From contig OW799235.1 of NCBI GenBank assembly GCA_941918925.1, positions 50,949,491 through 51,013,490 on the forward strand: a stretch of DNA of 64,000 nucleotides. The letters run 5' to 3'. Positions 1 to 10,838 of the stretch are shown one piece after another (the first letter of the stretch is position 1; the number at the start of each line of letters is the position of its first letter). Source of the DNA: Phyto melanocephala. Taxonomy: Eukaryota > Arthropoda > Insecta > Diptera > Rhinophoridae. The position numbers and the translations under genes are program-made. Under the pieces are notes generated by a model. The model had not been told where the DNA came from. It saw nothing but the letters and a program-made list of their open reading frames with translations, and did not search any database.

Positions 1-695
1 TTTGCTGAAATAAATTAAAAAAGAATTTTATTAAATTAATATTAAAGAAGAATCTAAATGAAATTGAATTAGACAAGAAGTAAATGAAGTTAAATTAGAA
101 ATTAAAGAAGTGTGTCGAAATAACATTTAAGAAGAAGTTTATTAAAATAAAATTAAGGAAGAATTCTATTGAAATAAAAGTGGAAAATAATTTTATTAGA
201 ATAAGATTAAGATAAAAAGTTGAAGAAGAATTTTATCGAAATTAAATTGAAAGGAGTTTATTGAAGTAAAGAAAAGTATTACTAAATTAAATTAAGAAAT
301 TAAATAAAAACATAAGTAGCGAGCATTGAAAAATAATTTAGTAGAAAAATAATAAAGTTTGAACAAAGGAAGTTTAGCAGAAAAAAAAAAAAGGGAATAT
401 TTTTTTTTAAATAAATTTTAAATTGGAAAGTAAAGTAAATCTTTAAGTGAGTAGTTGAACCAAATACTAAAGAAGATTTAAATTAAAATTTTTCGAAGGG
501 AATCGGATTAAATTAAATAATTTTGGTTATTAACCCTATTGAGGTTATTCTGCTAAAGTTCCTTTGAATATTATACTTTTTACGAACATTATATTTTACA
601 ATATTTATAATATTTACGTCGGCCATATTTTGTGAAGCACTTGCGGTAGCAACTTATACGTTTGTTTGACCATTAGATTTTGGGTAGGTCCTGTT

Positions 696-1853
696 ATGGA
701 ACGCGCGGAGGTTTTAGGTTTGAGCGTAAGTGCCCTTAGGGCAAAATTGACAGAACTGGGACTGAGTACACAGGGGTTGAAGGAGGACCTGCAAACGAGA
801 CTGTTGACGAAGTATGGACTAGACTCGACGGACACCACCGGAAATGGAGAAGGGACAAATCGAGTCGTAGAGTGTGGTATTTACGCAGGCGCCCCTCTTG
901 AAACGGATGACGGGGAAGAGGCCGCCGATTTCAGTCCTCGCAAGAGTTTGTACACCCTTAAGGAGGTAGAGGACAGTTTGTCGCGTTTTTCGGGCACTGG
1001 CACACCTGACGTTGCTCAGTGGTTAGGGGAGCTAGAAGAAATGGGGGCTATTCTGAAGTGGTCAACGCTCCAATTGTACGTCTACGGAAAGCAACTGCTT
1101 GGAGGTGCCGCGTGATGATTTTCATCAGAGGCCAAAGAGGTATATGCGACTGGCGCTCGTTGAAGGCGGCTCTTAAGGATGAATTCGGTGAGCAGTTTTC
1201 GGCAGCGGAAGTTATCCGTCAGATCCGCGAGCGGCGGTTGACTAAAAACGAAACACTTATAGAGTACCTATACAGCATCATGGAGATTGGCGCACAGATT
1301 AGTTTGGATGAAAAAAGTATAGTGGAGTACCTCATAGAGGGCATCCCGGACTCGAAACCGAATAAAACAGTACTGTACCACGCCGGAAATATAAGCGAGT
1401 TGAAAACAGATTAAGGTGTATGAGAAAATCCGGCCAGTGCTCCAGTCGTCATACAGGAGTAAGACGCCCATAGCCGTCACCAAAGCTAAAACCGGCGAAA
1501 ACGACAAAAGGTGTTACAAATGCGGCGAAAGATCGTACATTGCAAGGGATTGTCCTCAGAAGCAGAATAAATGTTTTAGTTGCCAAAAATTTGGGCATCG
1601 CTCATTTGAGTGTCCCAGAAAAGTGTCGGAAGGAAAAGGCGATCAGGTGAACATGGTGCGTAAAGGGCCGGGGTTATTATTTAAGGACATTACTGTACGA
1701 GAAAAGACGCTATCTGCACTAGTAGACACGGGCTGCGACGTATGCATCATGCGTTTCGATATGTTGTTCATCTTAGGGGAGGTAAACTTCGTACCTGAAA
1801 AGGTAAAACTGTTTGGTATTAGTAATAGTGCGATTGTAACTATGGGTCGATGA
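696..1853 (+). pseudogene. gag: Gag-protease of copy A (broken)
   Basis: Gag packages the element RNA into particles. From the ATG at 696 (preferred because the SAP domain begins here; an in-frame ATG at 666 exists) the protein opens with a SAP-like helix-extension-helix motif of about 40 residues. A capsid-like region and two CCHC zinc knuckles (about 1515-1615) follow. Compared with the other copy, an inserted TGATGA near 1113 and a 2-base loss in an A run near 1405 break the frame. The His of the first knuckle is Tyr. The protease core with the motif LVDTGCD lies near 1720-1740. There is no stop between Gag and protease here: the codon is CAG where copy B has TAG. The frame closes at TGA 1851-1853, a lesion also present in copy B. 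Not functional. Confidence 0.8.
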
Positions 1854-2041
1854 AGTTGTCCATATTGACGATTTGGCGATGGAGGTTACGTTCTACGTAG
1901 TAGGAGAGCGAGATATAAATCACTCGATCATGTTGGGGAATAGTCTAAGTCTAAGACCGAAATGATCGTAGCAGGGGGGAAGTCACTTTTAAGAAGCCTG
2001 TTGATAGAAATCTCCTGTTAGAAGCATTTTCGGGAATTTGT

Positions 2042-3291
2042 TTGAATGTAGAAGAATACCAACCTGATATAGGAGTAAAACTTGAGCACTTAAACCATTC
2101 CATTAAGAGTGAAGTGTTCAAGGAAATTTCACAATATAGGCCCAAGGGTCGCGTAGAGTGCCCGGTGAAAATGAACATTGTATTGAAGAACGATATACCC
2201 GTTTTCCATCGTCCGCGACGGTTGCCCATTGCAGATCAGGTCATCGTAGACAAGCAGATTTCAGAATGGCTGGAGGAGAAAATCGTGCAACCTAGTACGT
2301 CGGAGTACGCGTCGCCCATCGTTTTGGTTTCAAAAAAAGACGGTACGAAAAGATTATGATGTGACTACAGAAGACTAAACTAGAAAATTGTTCGTGATCA
2401 CTTTCCCATGCCGTTGATTGATGAGGTGTTAGATAAGCTGCAAAAAGCGATGGTATATACGACACTTGACCTTAGAAATGGATTTTTTCATGTGCCGTTA
2501 GAGAAATCGTCGAGAAGATATACTGCCTTCGTGACACACAACGGACAGTTCGAGTTTTTGTTTGCGCCGTTTGGGATAAGCAACTCACCAGCTGTGTTTA
2601 CTCGTTTCATAGCAACGGTTTTTAAGAATCTAATACGGGATGGTACAGCAATAGTATACATGGATGACATCATAATTCCCTCCAAGGATGTGACCGAAGG
2701 TTTGCAAAAGCTAGTAAAGGTACTAAGGACAGCGGCGTCAAGTGGCTTACGTATCAAGTGGGAGAAATGTCAGATTCTGCAAGAAACGGTGTCTTTTCTC
2801 GGCTATGTAATCCAATACGGTGCCATCAGACCATCAGAGGAGAAGACGAGAGCCGTTAAAACATTTCCGGTGCCCGCGGATCGGAAAATGGTGCAGCGAT
2901 TCCTGGGGCTGACGTCGTATTTTAGGCGGTTTGTTCAAGACTACGCCATAATAGCCAAACCCCTATCCGATCTACTGAGACAGAACGTCCAGTTTCGAAT
3001 TACTGACGAGGTGCTACTGGCGTGCCAACAATTGAAAGAAGCCCTTACAAGCGCTCCGATTTTGAAGTTATACGACCCAAATGCAATCACGGAAGTACAT
3101 ACCGACGCGAGCGAATTCGGGTATGGTGCAGTGCTGTTACAGAAGAGTATCGACGAGCAGGAATTGCGTCCGGTGCAGTACATGAGTCGTCGAACGAAGC
3201 CATATGAAGAGAAATACCACTCCTATGAACTGGAAGTGCTCGCAGTAGTAGAAGCTCTGCAAAAGTGGAGGGTTTACTTTCTCGGTATACC
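2042..3291 (+). pseudogene. pol: Reverse transcriptase and RNase H N-terminus of copy A
   Basis: This part of Pol copies the element RNA into DNA. The RT fingers start near 2200 (PSTSEYASPIVLVSKKDGT). A stop TAG in the LN*KI segment (2380-2382), also present in the other copy, and a local TGA after KRL near 2357 interrupt it. The palm then reads open from 2408 with the catalytic YMDDI motif near 2660 and the thumb GLTSYFRRFV near 2910. RNase H begins with HTDASEFGYGA near 3100 and is cut at 3291 by the LINE. The RT motifs match mdg3-like Ty3/gypsy families. It is non-coding as it stands because the stops precede the catalytic core. Confidence 0.82.
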
Positions 3292-6200
3292 ATCCAATAA
3301 GTAACAGAATGGCTGTTAAAATAGTCCAAATTAATCTGCAGCACTCGAAATGCGCTACAGATAATCTTCGGATGCTCTTAGCTGAGGAGGATCTGGACAT
3401 TGGACTATTGCAGGAACCCTGGGTAGTCAACTCGGTGGTAAAAGGGTTCCCGTCCTCATTATACAAAGTACTCTACGCAAAAGATTGTGGTAAGCCTAGG
3501 TCATGTCTTATTGCCAAAAAGAATATTAACATTTTTCTTTGTACGCAGCTTAGCTCAGCGGACCTTACAGTTGCAAGGGCTGAACTGCCAAACAGAGAAA
3601 GCTTCATAATTGCCTCGAGCTACATGGCGCATGAGAAGCCTGCCCCGCCAGTGGAAGTGAGTAATCTTCTAGCTTCAATCGGGGTATCTGACGATATAGT
3701 CCTGGGCTGCGATGCCAGTGCAAGGCACACGATCTGGGGCAGCACTGAGATTAATGAACGTGGTGAGTATACCCTTGATTTCATTAATACTAACAAGTTA
3801 AGTATATGTAACTCTGGTAACACCCCAACATTTATTTTTCCGAGTTCGGTTAATTACAATGGATGGGAGGAGGTACTGGACATTACAGTAAGTAATGTAA
3901 TGTAAGTAAGTAAGAGGTCTTTTTCCGATCATAACTGCATTCTCTTCGAGATTAGACTTCGTGACGAGATTACGACACCGCTTTTTCGGAACCCAAGAAG
4001 AACTGATTGGTTTAAGTTCAATGGGGTTACTACCCCATTTACTACGCGTAAATTGGGTAAACTGCCAGTTATCGAAGATTCGATAACTGGTCTTGAGGAA
4101 ATAGAGAAGTGTTTCAGCAACGTTATGGTGAAAGCCTTCGAAATTTCCTGCCCTATGACGAAGGTTAGGAAAACCTTCCCTCCATGGTGGAGCTCGGAGC
4201 TCTCTGGCCTTCGGAGGGAGGCACGTAGGGCCTTTAATGAATGTTATGAAAGCAAATCGTGGCAGCCGTACCGCGATAAACTGAAAGCTTATAAAAAGGC
4301 TATAGTGGCCGCAAAAAGAAGTTCATGGAGAGACTTCTGCGGATCTATAGACAGCACTAGGGACACACCGCGACTTAGTAAGATTCTAGCCAGGGATCAG
4401 TCAACTCCGACCTATATAAAAAGGAAGGATGACTCCTGGTCTGAATCTTCGGCTGAATCCCTTGATATCCTTATGAACACTCACTTTCCGGGATGCAGGG
4501 AGGTTGATACGGGAATCGTGACTGCGGATAGGACCCATTCCGTGGTCGATGGGAACATATTTTCTTACGAGAGAATCTCGTGGGCGATTGATAGTTTCTC
4601 CCCATATAAATCACCTGGACCTGATGGAATTCTGCCACGTATGTTGCAGAGTGCCAATGGATATGTTATTCCCTGGCTCCAGAGGATTTTCATGCTCTGC
4701 CTATCTCTAAATTATATTCCTAGTAATTGGAGAAGGGTCAGGGTCGTTTTTATTCCGAAGATCGGAAGGAGAAGACATGATAGTGCGAAAGACTTTCGTC
4801 CGATTAGCCTTTCATCTTTTCAGCTTAAAACACTGGAACGACTCATCGACACTCATATCAGGCAGCGACTGGAGGGAACGACGCGTTTGTCGGGCAGTCA
4901 GCATGCCTATCTTAAGGGACGCTCTACGGAGACGGCTCTACATGAGGTCGTGGGGACTATAGAGAGGTCTCTCGGATTCGCGCAGTATACTATGGCAGCC
5001 TTCTTAAATATAGAAGGGGCCTTCACTAACGTAACCACCCTTGCGATTCAGCATGCCCTCACTGGTCTAGATGTTGAGGAGTAAATCAGCAACTGGCTAG
5101 TGTCCATGCTGAGCACAAGGGTGGTTATTGCTAATCTTGGTAACACCACTATGTCAAGGCTAGTGGAAAGAGGTACACCTCAGGGCGGTGTGATCTCTCC
5201 ACTGCTTTGGCTTATTGTTGTTAACAAGATTCTTATTGAACTGGACAATAGCTTAATAAAGGTCGTGGCTTATGCGGACGATGTTGTGATACTAGTATCG
5301 GGACTGTTTCCGGACGTGATTAGTGATATCATGTCCGACGCCTTGAGATTACTAAGAAACTGGGCCAAGGACAGCGGTCTAGTAGTAAACCCAAGCAAAA
5401 CGGAACTGGTACTCTTCACAACAAAGACCAAGATTCCGAGCTTCAGACCACCGAGGTTGGGGAACTGCGAAATTCCCCTATCGGATAGGGCGAAATATCT
5501 GGGTATTATCCTGGACTCTAAATTGTCATGGAAGCTGAACGTCCAGCACAGGGTGAAGAAGGCTACGGTGGCCTACTAGACATGTCGTGGGATGTTTGGT
5601 AGGAAATGGGGACTTACCCCCAACATTATTAAATGGATGTATATGGCCGTAGTACGTCCGATTCTCACTTATGAATCTCTGGTATGGTGGACTGCAACAG
5701 GGCGTAAGTATGTTGTGGACCAGTTGTATAGAGTACAGAGATCGGCATGCATTGGGATAACGGGAGCGATGCGAACTAGTCCTTCGGAGGCGCTGAACAC
5801 TATGTTGCATCTCGTTCCCATAGATATTCATATATTGGCCACATCCGCAAGTAGTGCGGTGAGGCTTAATGCGACTGGATGTTGGAGGTCGAGGACGTAT
5901 GGCCATGCGAGTATATTGGCCACGCTGCCTTTGAGCGTGAATCAACCCTCTGACTACATTACGCCCTACATGGATTTTGATAGGGCGTTCAGGGTTCTTA
6001 TTCCCTCCAGGAGAGAGTGGAATGGGGATCGCCTTTTGGGGAGCTTTGACACCAGGATCTATACTGACGGTTCGAGGATGGAATGTGGTGTTGGATCTGG
6101 TGTCTTCTCTGATGGACCGGAGATTGAACTCTCCTTCCGTCTTCCGGATGATTGCAGCGTTTTTCAGGCGGAAGTACTCGCTATCAGGGAAGCATGTAGG

Positions 6201-7008
6201 ATACTGAATGACGGGAATATCCACGGGAGCATTGGTATATTTGTCGGCAGTCAGGCGGCACTCTTGTCACTCAGGTCATACATTATTACGTCTAAATTAG
6301 TTGGCCAATGTAGAAAGGAACTGTCAAGGCTTGGTCAGCGGGCTGACGTTACTCTAGTTTGGATTCCTGCGCATAAGGGCCACTATGGTAACGAGCGTGC
6401 TGATGAGCTAGCCAGGGGAGGATCTGCTCTGGATATCTCTAATGCAATTGCAGTTGCAATCCCGTTGGGGACTATTAAGAGCAGAATTTCCAGACACTTT
6501 CTCCGGAAGGCTGATAACAGGTGGCGTGGGCTGAGCACGTGTAAGGTGGCACGGCTTACGTGGCCCTCTTTTGATGCACGACGTACATTGCAACTTACCA
6601 GTCGAAGTCGGAGGGACATATCGAGGTTGCTGGCGGTATTGACGGGTCACTGGATGTTAGGCAAACATGCAAGTCAGCTCGGACTCCCATCGAACGACCA
6701 TTGTCGCAGTTGTCTGGATAGAGAGAAGGAGGAATCGGTTTTCCACTTTCTCTGCGAATGTCCTGCACTGGCGGCTAAGAGACACAGATTTCTGGGCGAA
6801 TATATATATGCGATATCTGAAATTGGACTGAAATATCTACTGAGATATCTCAGGGCCACGGGGTGGATCTAGTACCCTTACTCTTGGATTTTATTCTGAG
6901 ATACACTAGAAGCTGACGAGTGATGTGGTCCTGTCAAAACGGAGTCATACAGACTCTACTTGACTGTTGGCGTGCAGCGAACTACCACGATAACCAACCA
7001 ACCAACCA
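3292..7008 (+). mobile_element. LOA-like LINE (non-LTR retrotransposon), 5'-truncated
   Basis: The element holds one long ORF2 with endonuclease, RT and RNase H and no ORF1, so it is 5'-truncated only 17 bases before the ORF2 ATG. It ends in a short ACCA-type tail (6992-7008). The order EEP endonuclease, RT, RNase H, C-terminal Cys/His motif, and the opening QINLQHSK, resemble the LOA/R1/I group of insects and the second LINE at 33164-38612. The 3' tails of the two LINEs differ (ACCA here, AACCT there), so they are different families. No target-site duplication is visible, perhaps because the flanks were rearranged with copy A. Confidence 0.82.
3309..6872 (+). pseudogene. LINE ORF2: endonuclease, reverse transcriptase, RNase H
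   Basis: One frame of about 1187 codons with three in-frame stops (3903, 5082, 5577) and no obvious frameshift. Residues 1-215 are an apurinic-type endonuclease that nicks target DNA (start QINLQHSK; QEPW; D and H motifs near 3700). RT occupies roughly residues 400-750, with SPYKSPGPDGI near 4600, PISLSSF near 4800, GTPQGGVISPLL near 5175 and the intact catalytic YADD at 5271-5282. RNase H follows (YTDGS near 6060, QAEVLAI near 6170). Its third acidic position is Gly (codon 6246-6248) where relatives carry Asp. A C-x2-C...H...C motif lies near 6700-6770. The stop near 3903 sits in a GTAAGTAA repeat and may be slippage. Inactive copy. Confidence 0.85.
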
Positions 7009-7337
7009 AGCGCGAAATAGGCGTTTCTTTGGATAACTGGATTAACTACATCCTTCAAATGTTTTGGAAGATATCTAGTTAAAAAGATGAGTTTCCACAA
7101 ATGTCTTGGACCTTCCCAGCAAGCTGATTTAACTTTAATTCTAAACCAGAACAGTGCATACACTTTTACTACATACGTAGCTAAAATGATCAGATTTTGT
7201 GAGGGTTCGTTGGAGAACACATATAAACGAAGTATTCGACTGGCAGTTGTGAGCCAGCGGGAGTGTGATATTGGTCCAGGTTGAATATTGGCCAGATCTT
7301 TATTACATTCACCCGATATAAAGCAAGAACCATCTAA
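7009..7337. other. Unassigned sequence between LINE tail and tandem repeat
   Basis: No homology that I can recognise. A short open frame on each strand crosses it, but neither shows family motifs. It could be the flank of the LINE or decayed transposon DNA. Confidence 0.4.
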
Positions 7338-7481
7338 CCATCTAATACAGATATTTCTGATCATTGCTTAATTCCATCTAATACAGATATTTCTGATCAT
7401 TGCTTAATTCCATCTAATACAGATATTTCTGATCATTGCTTAATTCCATGTAATACAGATATTTCTGATCATTGCTTAATT
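7338..7481 (+). repeat. 36-bp tandem repeat, four copies
   Basis: Four adjacent 36-base units begin at 7338, 7374, 7410 and 7446, each containing ccatctaatacagatattt followed by ctgatcattgc. The first three are identical and the fourth has ccatg for ccatc. Each unit contains a TGATCA palindrome. A partial unit (accatcta) precedes the array. It looks like a young minisatellite. Confidence 0.9.
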
Positions 7482-7616
7482 CCTTTAAATCAATTTCCGG
7501 CAGTGGATATCCTTCATGTCCTTCAATTGGTTTAAATTTTATAGCGGGCTGAGCGCTTTCTTTTAAAGATTTACCAATTGGACTACCAAATGATTTAGGA
7601 TCATGTGTTGCGCCGT

Positions 7617-8112
7617 CTAGACTAGTGAAAAGATGTCTAAGCGGAAGTTCATTTCTTCAAATAAAGGCGAGTCTGAATTCATAGTTAGATCATCTAACAG
7701 ACTATCACCTAACTCCACGGATGTATCTTTATCGGGCTTGTCAAATTTCTGCATTTTAGAACTGTTGGCTTCTTGTAGGGATTGTTCTTGTTTCAGTTTT
7801 CTTTTTTCCCGTTCTTGGAGCTGTTTTGTCGTTTTGTTATCAATATTTCCTATCATCATTTTTTTGCAGTTCTTTTGTCTAGTAGAAACAATCTTTCCGT
7901 CACAGAAACTTTTTTGTTCTTTTCGCAATTTTTACATTTGCATGAAGCAATGAACAAAACTTTCGATTTATCTGACCTTCCAATTTCAAGTAGTTACGTA
8001 TAAATATGTATATACTGCCTCAATATATCACCATATGTGGGTAAAACATTTTCATTGAATGGAACTCGAACTCCAAGTAACGGACAGTTACAATCTTTTG
8101 CAAGCATTAAAG
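7617..8112 (-). pseudogene. Decayed reading frame of unknown family
   Basis: I do not recognise this gene. On the minus strand a segment starting near 8112 reads MATLMLAKDCNCPLLGV and continues to a stop near 8000. A shifted frame then gives a Cys cluster (SCKCKNCEKN, about 7925-7960), and another shift opens 103 codons at 7928-7617. That last stretch is Lys/Glu/Gln-rich, probably coiled-coil, then acidic (LGDSLLDDLT). The pieces follow one another in order, which suggests one former protein of at least 150 residues broken by two frameshifts. The Cys cluster suggests metal binding. A transposon-derived or domesticated gene is possible; no function is claimed. Confidence 0.4.
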
Positions 8113-8652
8113 TTGCCATTTTATTTGGTATATTACTTGCCCTAATCTTAAACAAAAGAAATACATATAATTATAAAAGAAATATAATTATATAATTAAG
8201 AAAACGAAAAACTGGAAAATATGTGTAACTGGTAAATCTTCGAAATTCAGTAATATTGTGGCACCTCGAGAAATCTGTTTGAAATTATGACATTTTTTCA
8301 GGGCGTTACTGATAGCATAAATATTTAATTTTTGGCTCAAGTTCAATCATATTTTGAACAAAACACAAATTGCATAATCATTGATTTTTGCGTAATTTTA
8401 ATTTTTTTTTTGCAATTTTTAAGTCGCCGTAGCACCTGAAGATATAATTCGATTTATTGCAAATTTTAAGGGCACAATCAGTATACAGAGTAACAACTTT
8501 TGACCAACCAAGTCTTATCAAATTTTGAAAAAAATTCAAAACGCTACATTTGCGCTCCACCCTATTGTACACGTTTTCTATTTAATAGAATGAAGTCAGC
8601 TGATTCGGAATGGAACAGAAAGTAAAGACTAATTCTACCTTTAATATTCGAT
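8113..8652. other. AT-rich intergenic DNA, nothing recognised
   Basis: No open frame of note apart from a 64-codon chance frame, and no terminal repeats seen. It contains long A/T runs (for example near 8400) and no matches to the other repeats in this window. Confidence 0.4.
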
Positions 8653-9069
8653 TTTTATACCCGCCACCAAAAAAATGGTGGGGGTATATTCATTTTGTCA
8701 TTCCGTTTGTAACACATCGAAATATCCATTTTAGACCCCATAAAGTATATATATATTCTGAATCGAGGTTTGATTTTATGACGATCTAGCTATGTCCGTC
8801 CGTCTGTTGAAAGCACGATAGAGGTCGCACCGAAAAAGCTCAAATTTTGCCAGAATCTTTCTTAAAGACAAGGTTATAGACAAGGTGGGCTAAATCGGAA
8901 TATTAGGAAGAGAGTTATAGCTCGTAAAGCAAGAGTAGGTCGAACAAACCGTGTCCTTCGAACATCGAATAAAATGGAATTGTGTCCAAATGCATCAACG
9001 TAGAGTCATGAAACTCCGAATATATATTTTCTGAGTAAAAGCAATATTTTTCCCCGAAAATTAAATCTA
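8653..9069 (+). repeat. Dispersed fly repeat, left half (split by element B)
   Basis: It starts with tttttatacccgccacc and runs through gaccccataaagtatat and the gtccgtccgtctg pyrimidine motif. The same landmarks recur in the repeats at 32051-32440 and 41440-43820. The sequence stops at TCTA 9066-9069, the target duplication of element B, and resumes at 29680. This repeat type is familiar from calyptrate fly genomes (knowledge, not tested here). It has no coding capacity. Confidence 0.7.
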
Positions 9070-9331
9070 TGTAGGATGCCGACACCAGTCGACTATGCCG
9101 ATCACGGCAACAGATAACGGACAATATAAAACGGAATACCTTAAGTAACGAACAGAAAGTAGAGTGAGAATTGAGGAGAATCGACAGTTGTAGTTTGACC
9201 GTGAAGTTGTGCTCGGAACATTTACTTGTTTAGTGTTTAACTAAGTTTAATAATTCAATAAATTCAATAGTATACTTTACCTTCATTAAAAGGACGTATT
9301 TTTATTTGCAAAGGTTGTTTCTTATCCCACA
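9070..9331 (+). repeat. 5' LTR of element B
   Basis: Matches 29408-29679 with about six substitutions, and lacks 10 bases (agtaaagtgc region) present in the 3' copy. Begins TGTAGG, ends CCCACA. Contains AATAAA near 9258. Confidence 0.9.
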
Positions 9332-9337
9332 AATTTA

Positions 9338-9355
9338 TGGGGGCTTAACCGGGAT
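9338..9355 (+). promoter_or_regulatory. Primer binding site of element B, tRNA-Pro-like
   Basis: Six bases after the LTR stands TGGGGGCTTAACCGGGAT. It begins with TGG, the complement of a tRNA CCA end, and matches 15 of 18 positions of the tRNA-Pro type primer site. The primer identity is inference. Confidence 0.6.
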
Positions 9356-10838
9356 AGAAACAACACAAAATAAAGTTAAAACAACAACAAAAAGTCAAAT
9401 CAAAAGTGCCTTAAATATTTGTGAAAAAATATAAAATAAAAAGTAAACTATAGCGGCAACAAACGGTAAAGAAAAATAGTATACTACAACAACAACATTA
9501 AACATAAAAGTTATTAAAAAACCCACCACCAAGTTATTGTGGAGAGAGAGAACCATCGAGTGGTGTAAGTTGAGTGTAACGAAACGTCGACAGCGAAAAG
9601 CAACATACTGGTATTTTAACGCTGCGTAAACAATTGTGTTGAGCGCAGTCTAATTATCTACGACGCAGAGAGAAGTTGACGTTGGATGAGATGTGGTGAT
9701 GCTGGCCGAGTGAATGTACAGAATGAAAAGTGAGCTGCGCTAAAGTAGAACAGAACTAGAAGTATTTGGTGTGCTGCCACGCAGTTGGTTGAGTGACGGC
9801 AAGTAAAGATTTGAACAGCGTTAAGCGTAAGAGGTAGACAGAAGTTGCAGTCGCGCAATCAAGAGGCTTTTGTTCGTTTAATAACCAGAAGTATATGAAA
9901 GCTGATGAAGAAGAAAATTAATCACAGTGAAGCAAAAGCAATAATTATAGCTAAGTATAATTTCCATCAAGAATTAAATTTGCTGAATTAAAGAAGAATT
10001 TTATTAAATTAATATTAAAGAAGAATCTAATTGAAATTGAATTAGACAAGAAGTTAAAGAAGTAAAATTAGAAATTAAAGAAGTGTGTCGAAATAAAATT
10101 TAAGAAGAATTTTATTGAAATAAAATTAAGGAAGAATTTTGCTGAAATAAGTTAAAGAAGAATTTTATTAAATTAATATTAAAGAAGAATCTAAATGAAA
10201 TTGAATTAGACAAGAAGTAAATGAAGTTAAATTAGAAATTAAAGAAGTGTGTCGAGATAACATTTAAGAAGAAGTTTATTAAAATAAAATTAAGGAAGAA
10301 TTCTATTGAAATAAAAGTGGAAAATAATTTTATTAGAATAAGATTAAGATAAAAAGTTGAAGAAGAATTTTATCGAAATTAAATTGAAAGGAGTTTATTG
10401 AAGTAAAGAAAAGAATTACTAAATTAAATTAAGAAATTAAATAAAAACATAAGTAGCGAGCATTGAAAAATAATTTAGTAGAAAAATAATAAAGTTTGAA
10501 CAAAGGAAGTTTAGCAGAAAAAAAAAAAAAAAAAAGGGAATATTTTTTTTTAAATAAATTTTAAATTGGAAAGTAAAGTAAATCTTTAAGTGAGTAGTTG
10601 AACCAAATACTAAAGAAGATTTAAATTAAAATTTTTCGAAGGGAATCGGATTAAATTAAATAATTTTGGTTATTAACCCTATTGAGGTTATTCTGCTAAA
10701 GTTCCTTTGAATATTATACTTTTTACGAACATTATATTTTACAATATTTATAATATTTACGTCGGCCATATTTTGTGAAGCACTTGCGGTAGCAACTTAT
10801 ACGTTTGTTTGACCATTAGATTTTGGGTAGGTCCTGTT
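9356..10838 (+). repeat. Leader of element B, with a 160-bp tandem duplication
   Basis: A/AAG-rich untranslated leader. A segment of about 160 bp starting tttgctgaa at 9979 is repeated from 10138 with small changes. The window's first base corresponds to the start of this second copy, so copy A may carry the same duplication to its left. The leader is built of short repeats such as aattaaagaagaattttatt. No long frame exists. The poly-A stretch near 10520 differs in length from copy A. Confidence 0.7.

Larger units (their letters stand above)
1..3291 (+). mobile_element. SAP-Gag Ty3/gypsy-like element, copy A (truncated at both ends)
   Basis: This is a second copy of the element at 9070-29679. 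Position 1 aligns with 10138 and the match runs almost without change to 3291, where both read ggtatacc. It carries the A/AAG-rich leader (1-665), gag, protease, RT and the start of RNase H. It then stops abruptly against a LINE, and no continuation is visible after that LINE. The 5' LTR, if present, lies left of the window. It shares several inactivating lesions with the other copy, so both derive from an already broken ancestor. Confidence 0.85.

Noticed and set aside
1840..2045. Programmed frameshift between protease and RT in copies A and B
   Set aside because: Several separate breaks, including stops, occur in this stretch; decay of a common ancestor is simpler than programmed recoding.
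6945..7364. Minus-strand open frame of 139 codons after the LINE
   Set aside because: It overlaps the LINE tail and shows no conserved motif; a faint resemblance to BEL/Pao Pol wording (WEGPRHLWK) is too weak to support a call.
7338..7481. CRISPR-like array
   Set aside because: Units are contiguous with no unique spacers, and the context is an insect genome.
7009..9069. Continuation of copy A after the LINE
   Set aside because: The sequence expected next (ttttaaaatagtgacagattg as in copy B) is absent, so the LINE does not simply interrupt copy A.
1..9331. Tandem LTR-A-LTR-B-LTR structure sharing the LTR at 9070
   Set aside because: Element B has its own TCTA duplication on both sides and lies within a different repeat, so A and B are separate insertions or duplicates.
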